Assembly: GCA_003551945.1 (NCBI GenBank)
Contig: PUNZ01000027.1
Location: forward strand, 1 to 12,336
Direction of reading: 5' to 3'
From: Halovenus sp.
Lineage (GTDB): Archaea > Halobacteriota > Halobacteria > Halobacteriales > Haloarculaceae
DNA: 12,336 nt
How positions within the stretch are numbered: position 1 is the stretch's first letter; the number at the start of each line of letters is the position of its first letter. The position numbers and the translations under genes are program-made. This document shows positions 1 through 7,205 of the stretch, in pieces. The notes under the pieces are model-generated. The model made no database searches and was not told the origin of the DNA. It saw nothing but the letters and a program-made list of their open reading frames with translations.

Positions 1-329
1 AGTTGATTTTGGACGATGTCCGCATACGCATCGGTAAGCCCATCAATTCGGACGGTAACCGTGGTATCCAAGTCTTCAACGTACTGTTCAAAGACAATGG
101 GCTCTACCTGTTCGTTTGTGAGCGCCCGCTCTGCATCTTCTGTTATCTCCTCCTGTAGTTCTTGACTCAACGAGGCAAATACGCCCTCGTTATCCATTGT
201 CTCAATAACCGTCTCGTCATCGAGAACCGTTCTGTCTGCGGCATGTGCGACGTTTGCTACGCTAATCATCAAAACCAGCACGACACCAATGATGACGAGA
301 ACTCCCAGGGAGGAGCCACCTTCGCTCAT
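1..329 (-). CDS. Membrane-anchored protein, 3' part cut by window edge
   Basis: I read an open frame on the minus strand from an ATG at 327-329 to the left edge, about 109 residues with no stop. The protein begins MSEGGSSLGVLVIIG and has one clear hydrophobic segment at about residues 8-29. A hydrophilic, Glu/Asp-rich, probably helical region follows (VLDDETVIETMDNEGVFASL, then VRIDGLTDAYADIV near the edge). The pattern of one N-terminal membrane helix followed by a helical domain with a DxxxVxxxxxxxGVF stretch resembles bacterial and archaeal multi-pass membrane proteins of unknown function, but I cannot name a family. It lacks the Arg-Gly cleavage motif of archaeal type IV pilins. The start is supported by GAGGTG seven bases upstream (337-342) and a TATA-like box further up. 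It lies downstream of the MscS gene on the same strand, after 219 bases, and so probably has its own promoter. Confidence 0.75.
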   Translation of the reverse strand, partial: MSEGGSSLGVLVIIGVVLVLMISVANVAHAADRTVLDDETVIETMDNEGVFASLSQELQEEITEDAERALTNEQVEPIVFEQYVEDLDTTVTVRIDGLTDAYADIVQNQ

Positions 330-336
330 CGTAACG

Positions 337-342
337 CACCTC
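337..342 (-). promoter_or_regulatory. Shine-Dalgarno site GAGGTG for the 329 start
   Basis: The minus strand reads GAGGTG seven bases before the ATG at 329, matching the archaeal anti-Shine-Dalgarno. It is one of only a few clear ribosome sites in the window, since most other starts look leaderless. It fixes the start of the left-edge gene. Confidence 0.6.
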
Positions 343-373
343 GGTAATACTCGCTTAACGACGGATACCCGCT

Positions 374-408
374 CATTATACTCATCCTAACCTCACTGAC
401 CCGTATAA
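374..408 (-). promoter_or_regulatory. Probable promoter region of the left-edge gene
   Basis: The minus strand carries TATAAT at about 375-381 and a second TTATAC at about 403-408. The first would place transcription start near 350 and give a leader of about 20 bases that includes the GAGGTG site. The rest of the 219-base gap (330-548) holds no coding frame that I would support. The element is read from sequence only and either box could be the one used. Confidence 0.4.
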
Positions 409-548
409 CAGTTATTGCAATATTCTGACAAATTCACAAAGTGGCTGATTATTTGGTCAGTGAACTGCCCCTTCACCCGGCTACAGTACCTACTGGAACG
501 ATTAACACCGCCCGTACAGCCGTCGTGCTATCGGGGGTGCACTGACTT

Positions 549-1838
549 TCAGTGGCTACTACCGTTGGGTTCGGATGTGTTATCAGTGTCTGTTGAGTCC
601 GTCTTCTGTTGCTCGCTAGCTGTCTCAGATTGTGCGCTTGAAACAGGGTGCTGTGACTGCGGAACCGTACTGGTTACTCTAAAGCCATCTGTTTCCGCTC
701 GGCCGCTGAGTTCTTGCTGTGGATACGGGATTTTAATTCCTTCTTCCTCAAACCGCTTTTTGACGTTGTGGATGACTTGACGTGTCGCCTCCCAGCGACG
801 AGGTGGCAACGGCTTGTCTATCCAAAACCGGAGTTCAAGCGTCACTGCTGAATCGCCAAACCGCGTTGGGACAACCTGTGGCGGTGGGGACTCAATCACT
901 TCCTCAAGTCCTTCCATCGTCTCCAACGCCACCGCTTCGGCGTGGACAGGGTCCGCATCATAATCGATGCCAACCTCAACGCGCGTTCGAAGTGTCCCCT
1001 GTTTGGTTCGGTTGGTGACTGGTTTGTTGCCAACGACATCATTTGGGATGACGATTGACTCCCCATCAAAATTCCGAAGGCGGGTATGCATGATGGTGAT
1101 TTTGGTAACAACCCCTTCGTCTTCGCCAATCTGCACCCAGTCGCCGATAATGAACGGGCGAGAGAACATCAATACGAACCCGGCAATCATAGACCCCAGC
1201 GTTTGTTGTGCCGCCAGCCCAAGAACGATACCTGCAAACCCTGCACCGACGAGCAAGCCAGAGATATCAAGCCCCCAGAGCGTCAGCGTCGCGGTGATAA
1301 GCAGCGCAAGAATCGTGACGTTACCAAGTCGGAGGATGATTTCTTCTTGATGCTTTGTGACGCGGTCTGCCTCTTCACTGAAATCCCTGATAGCATCTGA
1401 GAGGACATCAAACCCGATATATGCCACAATCAAGAGCACAACGGTAAGGAGAAACCGACCAATAACTGGGACGGAGATTCCGGCAAACTCGACAATCGTA
1501 ATTGCAAGGTCAATCAGGCCCCAGACGATGAGCAACGTGATTGCGGTCACGAAGACGATTGCAAGCTGGAAGAGACCACTGACAAGCCTCGAGATGCGTG
1601 TCGGTAGATATCCGTTGATGATATCAATGACGGCAACGGTCTCCTCGTTTAGAAATCGCGTTCGGATGAGTCGCCCGATTTGTCGAATCGTCGCCGGTGC
1701 AACGACCACAATCAGCACCAACGCGAGAATGAGAACCACAGCACTAATTGCTACCCGGCCTTCCGTGGTCGCTAACTCCTCAATATAGGACTGAAAGGCG
1801 TCAAACGAGACCTGCCCCGAAAGCCACACCAACTTCAT
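549..1838 (-). CDS. mscS: MscS-family small-conductance mechanosensitive channel
   Basis: This encodes a mechanosensitive ion channel that would release solutes across the cytoplasmic membrane when the cell swells. From the ATG at 1838 the protein has 429 residues, with hydrophobic segments at about 29-50, 88-113, 123-146, 170-192 and 197-227. The last is the Gly/Ala-rich pore helix (GAGFAGIVLGLAAQQ). The MscS beta-domain signature follows directly (RPFIIGDWVQIGEDEGVV, then IPNDVVGNKPVTN). A mixed alpha/beta domain ends near IPYPQQ at about residue 371. The final 50 or so residues are a Ser/Thr/Gln-rich, probably disordered tail. An in-frame TTG at 1859 would add seven residues. I prefer the ATG because the AGGTGA before the TTG sits too close to serve it. 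The gene is divergent from halocyanin. Family is near certain; the exact start is not. Confidence 0.93.
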   Translation of the reverse strand: MKLVWLSGQVSFDAFQSYIEELATTEGRVAISAVVLILALVLIVVVAPATIRQIGRLIRTRFLNEETVAVIDIINGYLPTRISRLVSGLFQLAIVFVTAITLLIVWGLIDLAITIVEFAGISVPVIGRFLLTVVLLIVAYIGFDVLSDAIRDFSEEADRVTKHQEEIILRLGNVTILALLITATLTLWGLDISGLLVGAGFAGIVLGLAAQQTLGSMIAGFVLMFSRPFIIGDWVQIGEDEGVVTKITIMHTRLRNFDGESIVIPNDVVGNKPVTNRTKQGTLRTRVEVGIDYDADPVHAEAVALETMEGLEEVIESPPPQVVPTRFGDSAVTLELRFWIDKPLPPRRWEATRQVIHNVKKRFEEEGIKIPYPQQELSGRAETDGFRVTSTVPQSQHPVSSAQSETASEQQKTDSTDTDNTSEPNGSSH

Positions 1839-1917
1839 TTGGTCTAACGAGCGGGTCAATCACCTTGTGTGTTGTTCTTTCGATAGTCGGGAATATGAAC
1901 GATGAGAAACAATCGGA

Positions 1918-1924
1918 TTTATAA
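1918..1924 (+). promoter_or_regulatory. TATA box of the halocyanin gene
   Basis: TTTATAA is centred about 29 bases before the ATG at 1950. At the usual archaeal spacing, transcription would begin at or next to that ATG, giving a leaderless mRNA. This decides against the earlier in-frame ATGs at 1902 and 1935, which lie upstream of the likely transcript start. Confidence 0.65.
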
Positions 1925-1949
1925 TCAGGTACCTATGAATAAGGGGTAT

Positions 1950-2597
1950 ATGAACTCCCGTGATACAACGGATGGCGTCACCAGGCGAAACCTGCTTCGC
2001 ACCGGTGCCGCCGGCGCAGCTGGACTTGCCGTCGCTGGAGCAGCTAGCAGTCCGGTCAGTGCCGATATGGATGCGTACAACGAATGGCTTGCGGAAGCAG
2101 ACTGGGATGGAACGACGGCTGACGCAACGACGGCTGAAGAGGTCTTTGTTCAAGTTGGCGCAGGGCCAGAGGGTCTCCAGTATAACCCACCCGCGATACT
2201 CATCGAACCGGGGACAACAATTACGTTCGAATGGACTGGGCAGGGTGGAAACCACAACGTCGTCCACCAGACTGACCCCGACCCGGAACGCGATGAAAAA
2301 GTCTTCGACAGCATGGAAGATGCACACGACGGCGACATTCCGGCTTCTGAGGGGACTATCTACGAACTCACACTTGATGAAGAAGGGTGGTATCCCTACG
2401 TCTGTACGCCACACGCCTCGCTTGAGATGAAAGGTGTCATCGTGGTCGGCGAAGACCACGTCGAGACTGACCTCTCTGAGTACGACCTGCTCGCCGATGA
2501 TGGCTCAAACTTCCGCGCTATTTGGAGCGGTGCAGCCGTCTTCGGTGCCGTCTCGCTTGTTGGCGTTGCAGCGTACCGCGAACTCATTGAGGAATAA
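1950..2597 (+). CDS. Halocyanin-like blue copper protein, Tat-exported
   Basis: This is a plastocyanin/halocyanin-family type 1 copper protein of 215 residues, expected to carry electrons on the outer face of the membrane. The N-terminus has a twin-arginine signal (TRRNLLRTGAAG) followed by an Ala-rich hydrophobic stretch. No lipobox Cys is seen. The cupredoxin domain shows the copper ligands: a His in GNHNVVHQTDP, then Cys, His and Met in YPYVCTPHASLEMKG. A hydrophobic segment near the C-terminus (FRAIWSGAAVFGAVSLVGVAAY) is a likely membrane anchor, which would hold the copper domain outside the cell. The start is chosen from the TATA box 29 bases upstream. Two earlier in-frame ATGs would spoil the position of the Tat motif. 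The redox partner is not in the window. Confidence 0.92.
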   Translation: MNSRDTTDGVTRRNLLRTGAAGAAGLAVAGAASSPVSADMDAYNEWLAEADWDGTTADATTAEEVFVQVGAGPEGLQYNPPAILIEPGTTITFEWTGQGGNHNVVHQTDPDPERDEKVFDSMEDAHDGDIPASEGTIYELTLDEEGWYPYVCTPHASLEMKGVIVVGEDHVETDLSEYDLLADDGSNFRAIWSGAAVFGAVSLVGVAAYRELIEE

Positions 2598-2627
2598 CCG
2601 AAAAAGCAGTTTTTGATGGAATCGCTT
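2598..2627. terminator. Bidirectional terminator between convergent genes
   Basis: The 30-base gap between the halocyanin stop and the pdxS stop has a run of five T on the plus strand (2610-2614) and a run of five A (2601-2605), which is five T on the minus strand. Short T-runs are the usual archaeal termination signal, so this spacer plausibly ends both transcripts. No stable hairpin is obvious. Confidence 0.45.
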
Positions 2628-3536
2628 TCAGACGCCGCGGTGCTGGAGTTGTTCTTCCTCGGGCAAGTCGACGTTTGCGTCTCCTTTCATTCCTGAACCG
2701 ATGTTCGAGGAAATCTCGGCAAGCGCTTCCGGGTCGTCCCAGTTGTTTACGGCTTCGACAACTGCTTGGCCCATCGCCCGTGGATTCTCTGCACCGAAGA
2801 TGCCTGACCCAACGAAGATGCCATCACAGCCGTGGTGCATCATCAACGCCGCATCGGCCGGCGTGGCAATCCCGCCGGCAGCGAAGTTAACGACCGGGAG
2901 TCGGCCCATCTCAGCGGTTTCATGGACTAACTCCGCAGGTGCTTCGTTTTCCCGTGCCCAGCGCTCGCGTTCTTCGAAGTTCATCCCGGTCAGCTTCCGA
3001 ATCGCGCCTTTAATTGTCCGCTGGTGGTGGACAGCCTGATTGACGTCCCCCGTACCGGCCTCGCCTTTCGTTCGAATCATCGCAGCACCCTCTTCGATGC
3101 GCCGGAGCGCCTCTCCGAGGTTACGCGCGCCACAGACGAACGGCGAGGTAAACTCCCGTTTGTCGATGTGGTATTTGTCATCCGCTGGTGTCAGCACCTC
3201 GGATTCATCTATCATATCGACACCAATTGCTTCGAGGATTTCGGCCTCTTTGGTGTGGCCAATACGGGATTTCCCCATCACCGGAATCGAGACGGAATCG
3301 ATGATAGCGGAGACATCGGCCGGGTCGGCCATCCGGGCAACACCGCCGCGTTTGCGGATATCCGCCGGGACGGCTTCCAGTGACATCACGGCAACTGCAC
3401 CGACATCCTCAGCAATCTTTGCTTGTTCTTCGGTAACAACGTCCATGATGACGCCGCCTTTTTGCATCTTCGCGAAGCCGCGTTTGACCAGTTCGGTCCC
3501 ACGACGCAGCTCTTCTAAATCTGTGGCCTCACTCAT
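2628..3536 (-). CDS. pdxS: Pyridoxal 5'-phosphate synthase subunit PdxS
   Basis: This is the synthase subunit of the DXP-independent vitamin B6 pathway. It makes pyridoxal 5'-phosphate from ribose 5-phosphate, glyceraldehyde 3-phosphate and ammonia supplied by the glutaminase PdxT. The 302-residue length is normal for the family. Visible landmarks are GGVIMDVV with the active-site Asp at residue 32, VMGKSRIGH with the Schiff-base Lys at 89, and RTKGEAGTGDVNQAV with the second active-site Lys at 157. The phosphate-binding loops FAAGGIATPADAA and FVGSGIF come later. The ATG at 3536 lies about 25 bases below a TTAAGTA box, suggesting a leaderless transcript. pdxT is not in this window, so the two subunits are either encoded apart or just outside. 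It is convergent with halocyanin and divergent from the DUF1405-like gene. Confidence 0.98.
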   Translation of the reverse strand: MSEATDLEELRRGTELVKRGFAKMQKGGVIMDVVTEEQAKIAEDVGAVAVMSLEAVPADIRKRGGVARMADPADVSAIIDSVSIPVMGKSRIGHTKEAEILEAIGVDMIDESEVLTPADDKYHIDKREFTSPFVCGARNLGEALRRIEEGAAMIRTKGEAGTGDVNQAVHHQRTIKGAIRKLTGMNFEERERWARENEAPAELVHETAEMGRLPVVNFAAGGIATPADAALMMHHGCDGIFVGSGIFGAENPRAMGQAVVEAVNNWDDPEALAEISSNIGSGMKGDANVDLPEEEQLQHRGV

Positions 3537-3557
3537 AGCAGGTAGTTGGACCAGACG

Positions 3558-3564
3558 TACTTAA
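3558..3564 (-). promoter_or_regulatory. TATA-like box of pdxS
   Basis: The minus strand reads TTAAGTA centred about 25 bases before the pdxS ATG, which fits a leaderless start. No Shine-Dalgarno sequence is visible between the box and the ATG. Confidence 0.45.
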
Positions 3565-3637
3565 CACGCTTGTTTGTGCCACTCGGGGCCGCTGGCTGTA
3601 GAGCGCTTGCTGTCTCCGTCTCGCCGGTTGCCACACG

Positions 3638-3644
3638 CTTATAC
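3638..3644 (+). promoter_or_regulatory. TATA box of the DUF1405-like gene
   Basis: CTTATAC is centred about 26 bases before the ATG at 3667, so the transcript probably begins at the start codon. Together with the pdxS box it makes the 130-base gap (3537-3666) a compact divergent promoter. Confidence 0.5.
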
Positions 3645-3666
3645 GCGATTACGATAACCAGTAGCC

Positions 3667-4452
3667 ATGGACGGCAAGGGGTCGGCTGCCACTGCGAGCC
3701 AGCAGCCTGTCGGTACCGAATCACAGTCGATAGGCGAGCGGCTTGACACACTCGTCGCTAGGCGTGTCGGGGGCTCAGTTCCCAATCAGCGAGACCTTCC
3801 CCGGTACGTTGCCCCGCTACCAACATGGCTTGAAAACGTTGCCTTCCGCTTGGTTTGGCTCATCGTCGGGATTAACCTCGTTGGCACTGCGTTCGGCTTT
3901 TATTACTATGCTGGGCAGCTCTCTGTCACACCGCTGGTGATGTGGCCGCTCGTTCCCGTCAGTCCGCTTGCGACGCTGTATTTCGCCATCTCGTTGACGC
4001 TCTGGAAGCGTGGCTATAACGGCCGCCTCGCACAACTCATCCATCTGCTCGCGTTCATTGGCTGTCTGAAATACGGCTTCTGGGCTGCCTTTGCACAGAT
4101 TGTGATCGAGGGGCCGGGATACGTGCCGTTTGCGATGTGGCAGTTTCTTATCTGGAGTCATGTCGGGATGATACTCCAGGCATTTCTTCTCACACGATAT
4201 GCTGACTTTCCGGTTTGGGCTGTCGGGCTGGCGACGGGCTGGTACGTTCTCAACGATATGGTTGATTACTTTATTCCCGTACTTGGCGGGCCACACCATA
4301 CGTGGTTAAACGCACTGTTCCGCGACGGAACCGTCGGCTCGATTCCGGCCTACGACGTGGCTGCTGCTGCGGCTGTCTTCGGCACTGTCGCAGCCGTCTT
4401 CCTTGCCATGGCGACGCGGGTTGCGTTGATACCGTTGCAGTACCGTGAGTGA
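3667..4452 (+). CDS. DUF1405-like integral membrane protein
   Basis: This is a 261-residue polytopic membrane protein that I recognise as DUF1405-like, a family without an established function. About 50 polar N-terminal residues precede hydrophobic segments at about 58-82, 88-112, 122-147, 152-176, 182-203 and 230-256. Characteristic stretches are FGFYYYAGQL, WPLVPVSPLATLYFAISLTLWKRG, a segment with Lys135 (CLKYGFWA), and later WSHVGMILQA, NDMVDY and PHHTW. The polar and His residues inside predicted membrane segments (His126, His165, Asn196, Asp197, Asp200) could mark a functional site, but that is inference. The start follows a TATA box by 26 bases. The gene is followed by gatD after 57 bases, and a separate weak promoter there makes co-transcription uncertain. 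Confidence 0.85.
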   Translation: MDGKGSAATASQQPVGTESQSIGERLDTLVARRVGGSVPNQRDLPRYVAPLPTWLENVAFRLVWLIVGINLVGTAFGFYYYAGQLSVTPLVMWPLVPVSPLATLYFAISLTLWKRGYNGRLAQLIHLLAFIGCLKYGFWAAFAQIVIEGPGYVPFAMWQFLIWSHVGMILQAFLLTRYADFPVWAVGLATGWYVLNDMVDYFIPVLGGPHHTWLNALFRDGTVGSIPAYDVAAAAAVFGTVAAVFLAMATRVALIPLQYRE

Positions 4453-4478
4453 TGAATTCCTCCAGGCGGAACGGATGG

Positions 4479-4485
4479 TTTCAAG
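4479..4485 (+). promoter_or_regulatory. Weak TATA-like box before gatD
   Basis: TTTCAAG sits about 28 bases before the gatD ATG. It is a poor match to the haloarchaeal box, but the position is right for a leaderless start and no Shine-Dalgarno site is present. gatD could instead be read through from the gene upstream. Confidence 0.3.
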
Positions 4486-4509
4486 TCGAGCGGGCGGATA
4501 CCCGAGTGT

Positions 4510-5754
4510 ATGAACGAAGGCGACAGGGTTCAGGTCGAACGCGGCGAGCGGACCTTCGAAGGGGTCTTGCTCCCATCCTCGACCGAGGACCATCTGGTAC
4601 TCAAACTGGAAAGCGGCTACAACGTTGGCATCGACCGGGAGACCGCACAGGTTGACGTGCTCGAATCCGATGTCTACGATGTTGAAAGTGCACAGGATGG
4701 AGCGGGTGAATCCGCCATCGAATTCGATGATGACCTTCCGACAATTGCGCTCATCTCGACGGGTGGCACCATCGCCTCGACAGTCGATTATCGGACTGGT
4801 GCGGTCACAGCACAGTTCGACGCTGAGGACGTACTTCGGGCAGTGCCCGACCTTGCTGGGTTGGCAAACTACCGCGGCCGCGTCGTGGCAAATATCCTCT
4901 CGGAGAATATGACGACGGATGTCTGGCAAGACCTTGCGCATGCGGTCCACGAGGAAATCGAGGCGGGCGTGGATGGCGTCGTCGTCATGCACGGTACTGA
5001 TACGATGCAATACAGCGCAAGCGCCCTCGCATTCATGCTTGAGACGCCGGTTCCGATTGTCTTTACTGGGAGCCAACGCTCTGCTGACCGGCCATCGTCC
5101 GATAACGTTATGAACGCAGTTTGTGCGGTTGAGGCGGCAAAAAGCGACTGTGCTGAAGTGCTGGTCTGTATGCACGCGAGCGAATCGGACGACCGGTGTG
5201 CCCTTCATCGGGGGACGCGCGTTCGGAAAAACCACACCTCACGTCGGGATGCCTTCGAGACGGTTGGGGCCAAACCGCTTGGCGAGGTGGAATACGAAAG
5301 CCGAGAGGTGACCTTCTGGCGCGAGTACACCACCCGCGGTGAACACGACCTTGCAATCGCGCCAGAACTCGAAACCGATGTCGAGCTCGTAAAATTCACG
5401 CCGGGAATGGGCCCGGAGCGACTGGCGGCATTCTCGGACAGCGAGGGTATCGTTCTCGAGGGCACCGGCCTCGGTCACGTCAACACCGACTGGATTCCGG
5501 TCATTGCAGACCTTACTGAGAGTGACACCCCAGTAGTAATGACCAGTCAGTGCCTCGAAGGCCGTGTCTGTGACCGGGTGTACGATACCGGCCGTGACCT
5601 GCTCGACGCTGGTGTTATCGAGGGTGAGGATATGCTTCCGGGGACGGCAAAGGTCAAACTCATGTGGGCGCTTGCAAACGCAGACTCTGTGGCCGAGACC
5701 ATGCAAACGCCACTTGCCGGGGAGATTCAGTCCCGTTCGACACCATGGCTATGA
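4510..5754 (+). CDS. gatD: Glutamyl-tRNA(Gln) amidotransferase subunit D
   Basis: GatD is the glutaminase subunit of the archaeal GatDE enzyme. It releases ammonia from Gln (or Asn) so that GatE can turn Glu-tRNA(Gln) into Gln-tRNA(Gln). The 414-residue protein has the GatD-specific N-terminal beta-barrel (about 1-52), an acidic linker, and an L-asparaginase-like domain. The catalytic set is visible: Thr87 in STGGTIAS, Thr163 and Asp164 in MHGTDTM, and Lys240 in RVRKNHTSRRDAF. Conserved VFTGSQR and CLEGRV motifs follow. The N-terminal barrel separates it from ordinary type I/II asparaginases, which lack it. gatE is not in the window, and in many archaea it is encoded elsewhere. The stop TGA overlaps the start of the next gene (ATGA), so the acetyltransferase is probably translationally coupled to it. 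Confidence 0.97.
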   Translation: MNEGDRVQVERGERTFEGVLLPSSTEDHLVLKLESGYNVGIDRETAQVDVLESDVYDVESAQDGAGESAIEFDDDLPTIALISTGGTIASTVDYRTGAVTAQFDAEDVLRAVPDLAGLANYRGRVVANILSENMTTDVWQDLAHAVHEEIEAGVDGVVVMHGTDTMQYSASALAFMLETPVPIVFTGSQRSADRPSSDNVMNAVCAVEAAKSDCAEVLVCMHASESDDRCALHRGTRVRKNHTSRRDAFETVGAKPLGEVEYESREVTFWREYTTRGEHDLAIAPELETDVELVKFTPGMGPERLAAFSDSEGIVLEGTGLGHVNTDWIPVIADLTESDTPVVMTSQCLEGRVCDRVYDTGRDLLDAGVIEGEDMLPGTAKVKLMWALANADSVAETMQTPLAGEIQSRSTPWL

Positions 5755-6686
5755 ACACCTACACAGGCCGCGTTTCACTCCCGGATGGCATCGATATCCG
5801 ACCAGCAACGCATGACGATTACGACGATGTTGTCGCCTTCACCACGGATACTTGGGGAGAAGGGTCCGATTACATTCCCGATATCTACCACGACTGGCTT
5901 GAGGGCGATGACAAGGAAACGCTCGTTGCCGACGCCGGCGACGCCATCGCCGGAATTGCACAGGTCGTGATGCTCTCGGAGACGGAAGCCTGGACGCAGG
6001 GAATGCGAGTCAACCCAGAGTTCCGAGGACAGGGAATTGGGACCGCACTCAACGATGCGCTGTTTCTATGGGCACAGGAGCAGGGTGCCGTGGTGGCCCG
6101 AAATATGGTATTTTCGTGGAATCAGGCAGGGCTTGGTCAGTCCCGTGCACTGGGATATGACCCGGTGACGCAGTTTCGGTGGTTGCATCCAGAACCCTCA
6201 GATGGTGACCTTCCGGAAACGGTCACAACGAACACCGCTGCCGGCTGGTCGTTCTGGAACCGTTCCGACGCACGCACGGAACTCTCGGGCCTAGTGCTCG
6301 ACATGGACGAATCGTGGGCGATGCGAGAACTCACGCCTGCCATGCTCGAACGCGCGGCCGAGGAAACCGCTGTCTTCGTCGTCACGCGACGAGACGGGAC
6401 CAAGGGACTTGCGTTCCGGACGAGAACGTACGAGCGAGAAAACGATGAGGGTGTTCCAGAACAGTGGGCGGAGTATGGTGTCGGCGCGTGGGCCGACATC
6501 GAGGCTGCCGAAACGCTGTTGGATGCGATTGCCGTCGATGCGGCCTCGTGTGAGGTGGATCGTACTCGCGTGTTAATCCCGGAAACTGCCGAGTTTGTCT
6601 CTGACGGCGCATTGCTCCGTGCGAACATCTCAGAGTATCCGGATTTCGTCCTTGCTGCTGATTTGACTGCAGACTCCCGCTTTTAA
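5751..6686 (+). CDS. GNAT-family acetyltransferase, overlaps gatD
   Basis: This is a 311-residue protein with a GNAT N-acetyltransferase domain at about residues 14-145 (IRPATHDDYDDVVAF at the start). The acetyl-CoA motif A follows (MRVNPEFRGQGIGTALNDAL, with R92-GQGIG), then the WNQAGLGQSRALGYDP region. The remaining 165 residues include LDMDESWAMRELTPAML and VFVVTRRDGTKGL and may form a second, degenerate GNAT-like domain; the substrate is unknown. The ATG at 5751 overlaps the gatD stop by 4 bases. An in-frame ATG at 5745 would add two residues. There is no Shine-Dalgarno site, so expression probably depends on gatD translation. Its TAA stop shares three bases with the TAA stop of the convergent gene. 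The coupling suggests a role near tRNA or protein metabolism, but only context supports this. Confidence 0.88.
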   Translation: MNTYTGRVSLPDGIDIRPATHDDYDDVVAFTTDTWGEGSDYIPDIYHDWLEGDDKETLVADAGDAIAGIAQVVMLSETEAWTQGMRVNPEFRGQGIGTALNDALFLWAQEQGAVVARNMVFSWNQAGLGQSRALGYDPVTQFRWLHPEPSDGDLPETVTTNTAAGWSFWNRSDARTELSGLVLDMDESWAMRELTPAMLERAAEETAVFVVTRRDGTKGLAFRTRTYERENDEGVPEQWAEYGVGAWADIEAAETLLDAIAVDAASCEVDRTRVLIPETAEFVSDGALLRANISEYPDFVLAADLTADSRF

Positions 6687-7159
6687 TCGACAACAGTAAA
6701 TGGACTTTCCGTTGCCGTCCACTCCCAGCCCGGCAGTCGAGTCTGAAAGCCAGCAGCGAGTGCGGCATCAAGGTCATCGACGCCAGCGTGGTCACCATCA
6801 ACGTGTACATCGGCATAATGAAAGGTTGCCTCACCGAGCAGCCGGAGGGGTTGCCTGCCGGCAATCATCCCCGCCAGTTCGCGGCCGAGTATTTCGTCGA
6901 TAATAAACCCTGGATAGTCGGATTCAACATCAAGCGTTCGGAGCAGTGAGACGAGCGTAGCAACGTTGACAGCTAGGTCACCGTCTGCAAAGACTTCCTC
7001 AACTTCGCGCCGATAGGCCTCGACCGTCACTGGGTCAACCTCCGTCTCAAACTCCGGCCCGAGCAACCCTCGGACGTCGTTGATGACCCTGACCGTTCGT
7101 TTCGCTCGTCCGTGTATCCATTCGTACTGTGAGACGACTGTCTCCTGTGTAACCTGCAT
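6683..7159 (-). CDS. Hypothetical soluble protein, last gene of FHA run
   Basis: I do not recognise this 158-residue protein. It is acidic and soluble, with no signal peptide or membrane segment. The first half looks alpha-helical (YEWIHGRAKRTVRVINDVRG, then TVEAYRREVEEVFADGD). The second half has GFIIDEILGRELAGMIAGRQ, a short His-containing stretch (ATFHYADVHVDGDHAG) and a C-terminus ending TATESPFTVVD. The ATG at 7159 starts 46 bases after the stop of the membrane-protein gene on the same strand, with no obvious promoter in the gap, so it may be the third cistron of the 9695-6683 run. The TAA stop overlaps the TAA of the acetyltransferase on the other strand within a single TTAA. The clean frame, acidic composition and tight packing make it a real gene. 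Its function is unknown. Confidence 0.82.
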   Translation of the reverse strand: MQVTQETVVSQYEWIHGRAKRTVRVINDVRGLLGPEFETEVDPVTVEAYRREVEEVFADGDLAVNVATLVSLLRTLDVESDYPGFIIDEILGRELAGMIAGRQPLRLLGEATFHYADVHVDGDHAGVDDLDAALAAGFQTRLPGWEWTATESPFTVVD

Positions 7160-7205
7160 AGAAGAAGGTCAGTGGGTGATGCACCTGACTGTTCTGCTGG
7201 CTTGT

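Noticed and set aside
415..780. Plus-strand frame of 121 codons across the gap and the end of mscS
   Set aside because: Cys-rich, no family pattern, and half of it is antisense to the MscS tail. The gap itself shows only a minus-strand promoter.
1839..1859. TTG start for mscS at 1859
   Set aside because: The AGGTGA element abuts the TTG with no workable spacing, and TTG starts are rare. The ATG at 1838 is preferred, although this is not settled.
1902..1949. Earlier ATG starts (1902, 1935) for halocyanin
   Set aside because: The TATA box at 1918-1924 lies within or too near them. The transcript should start near 1950, and the Tat motif is at the expected distance from that ATG.
1860..2459. 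Minus-strand frame of 199 codons opposite halocyanin, directly upstream of mscS
   Set aside because: The halocyanin gene has copper ligands, a Tat signal and a TATA box, and this frame has none of these. It is not acidic.
4306..5235. Minus-strand open frame of 309 codons inside gatD
   Set aside because: It lies wholly opposite gatD and the end of the DUF1405-like gene. Its composition is Arg/Cys/His-rich, unlike every real protein here, and it has no promoter or ribosome site.
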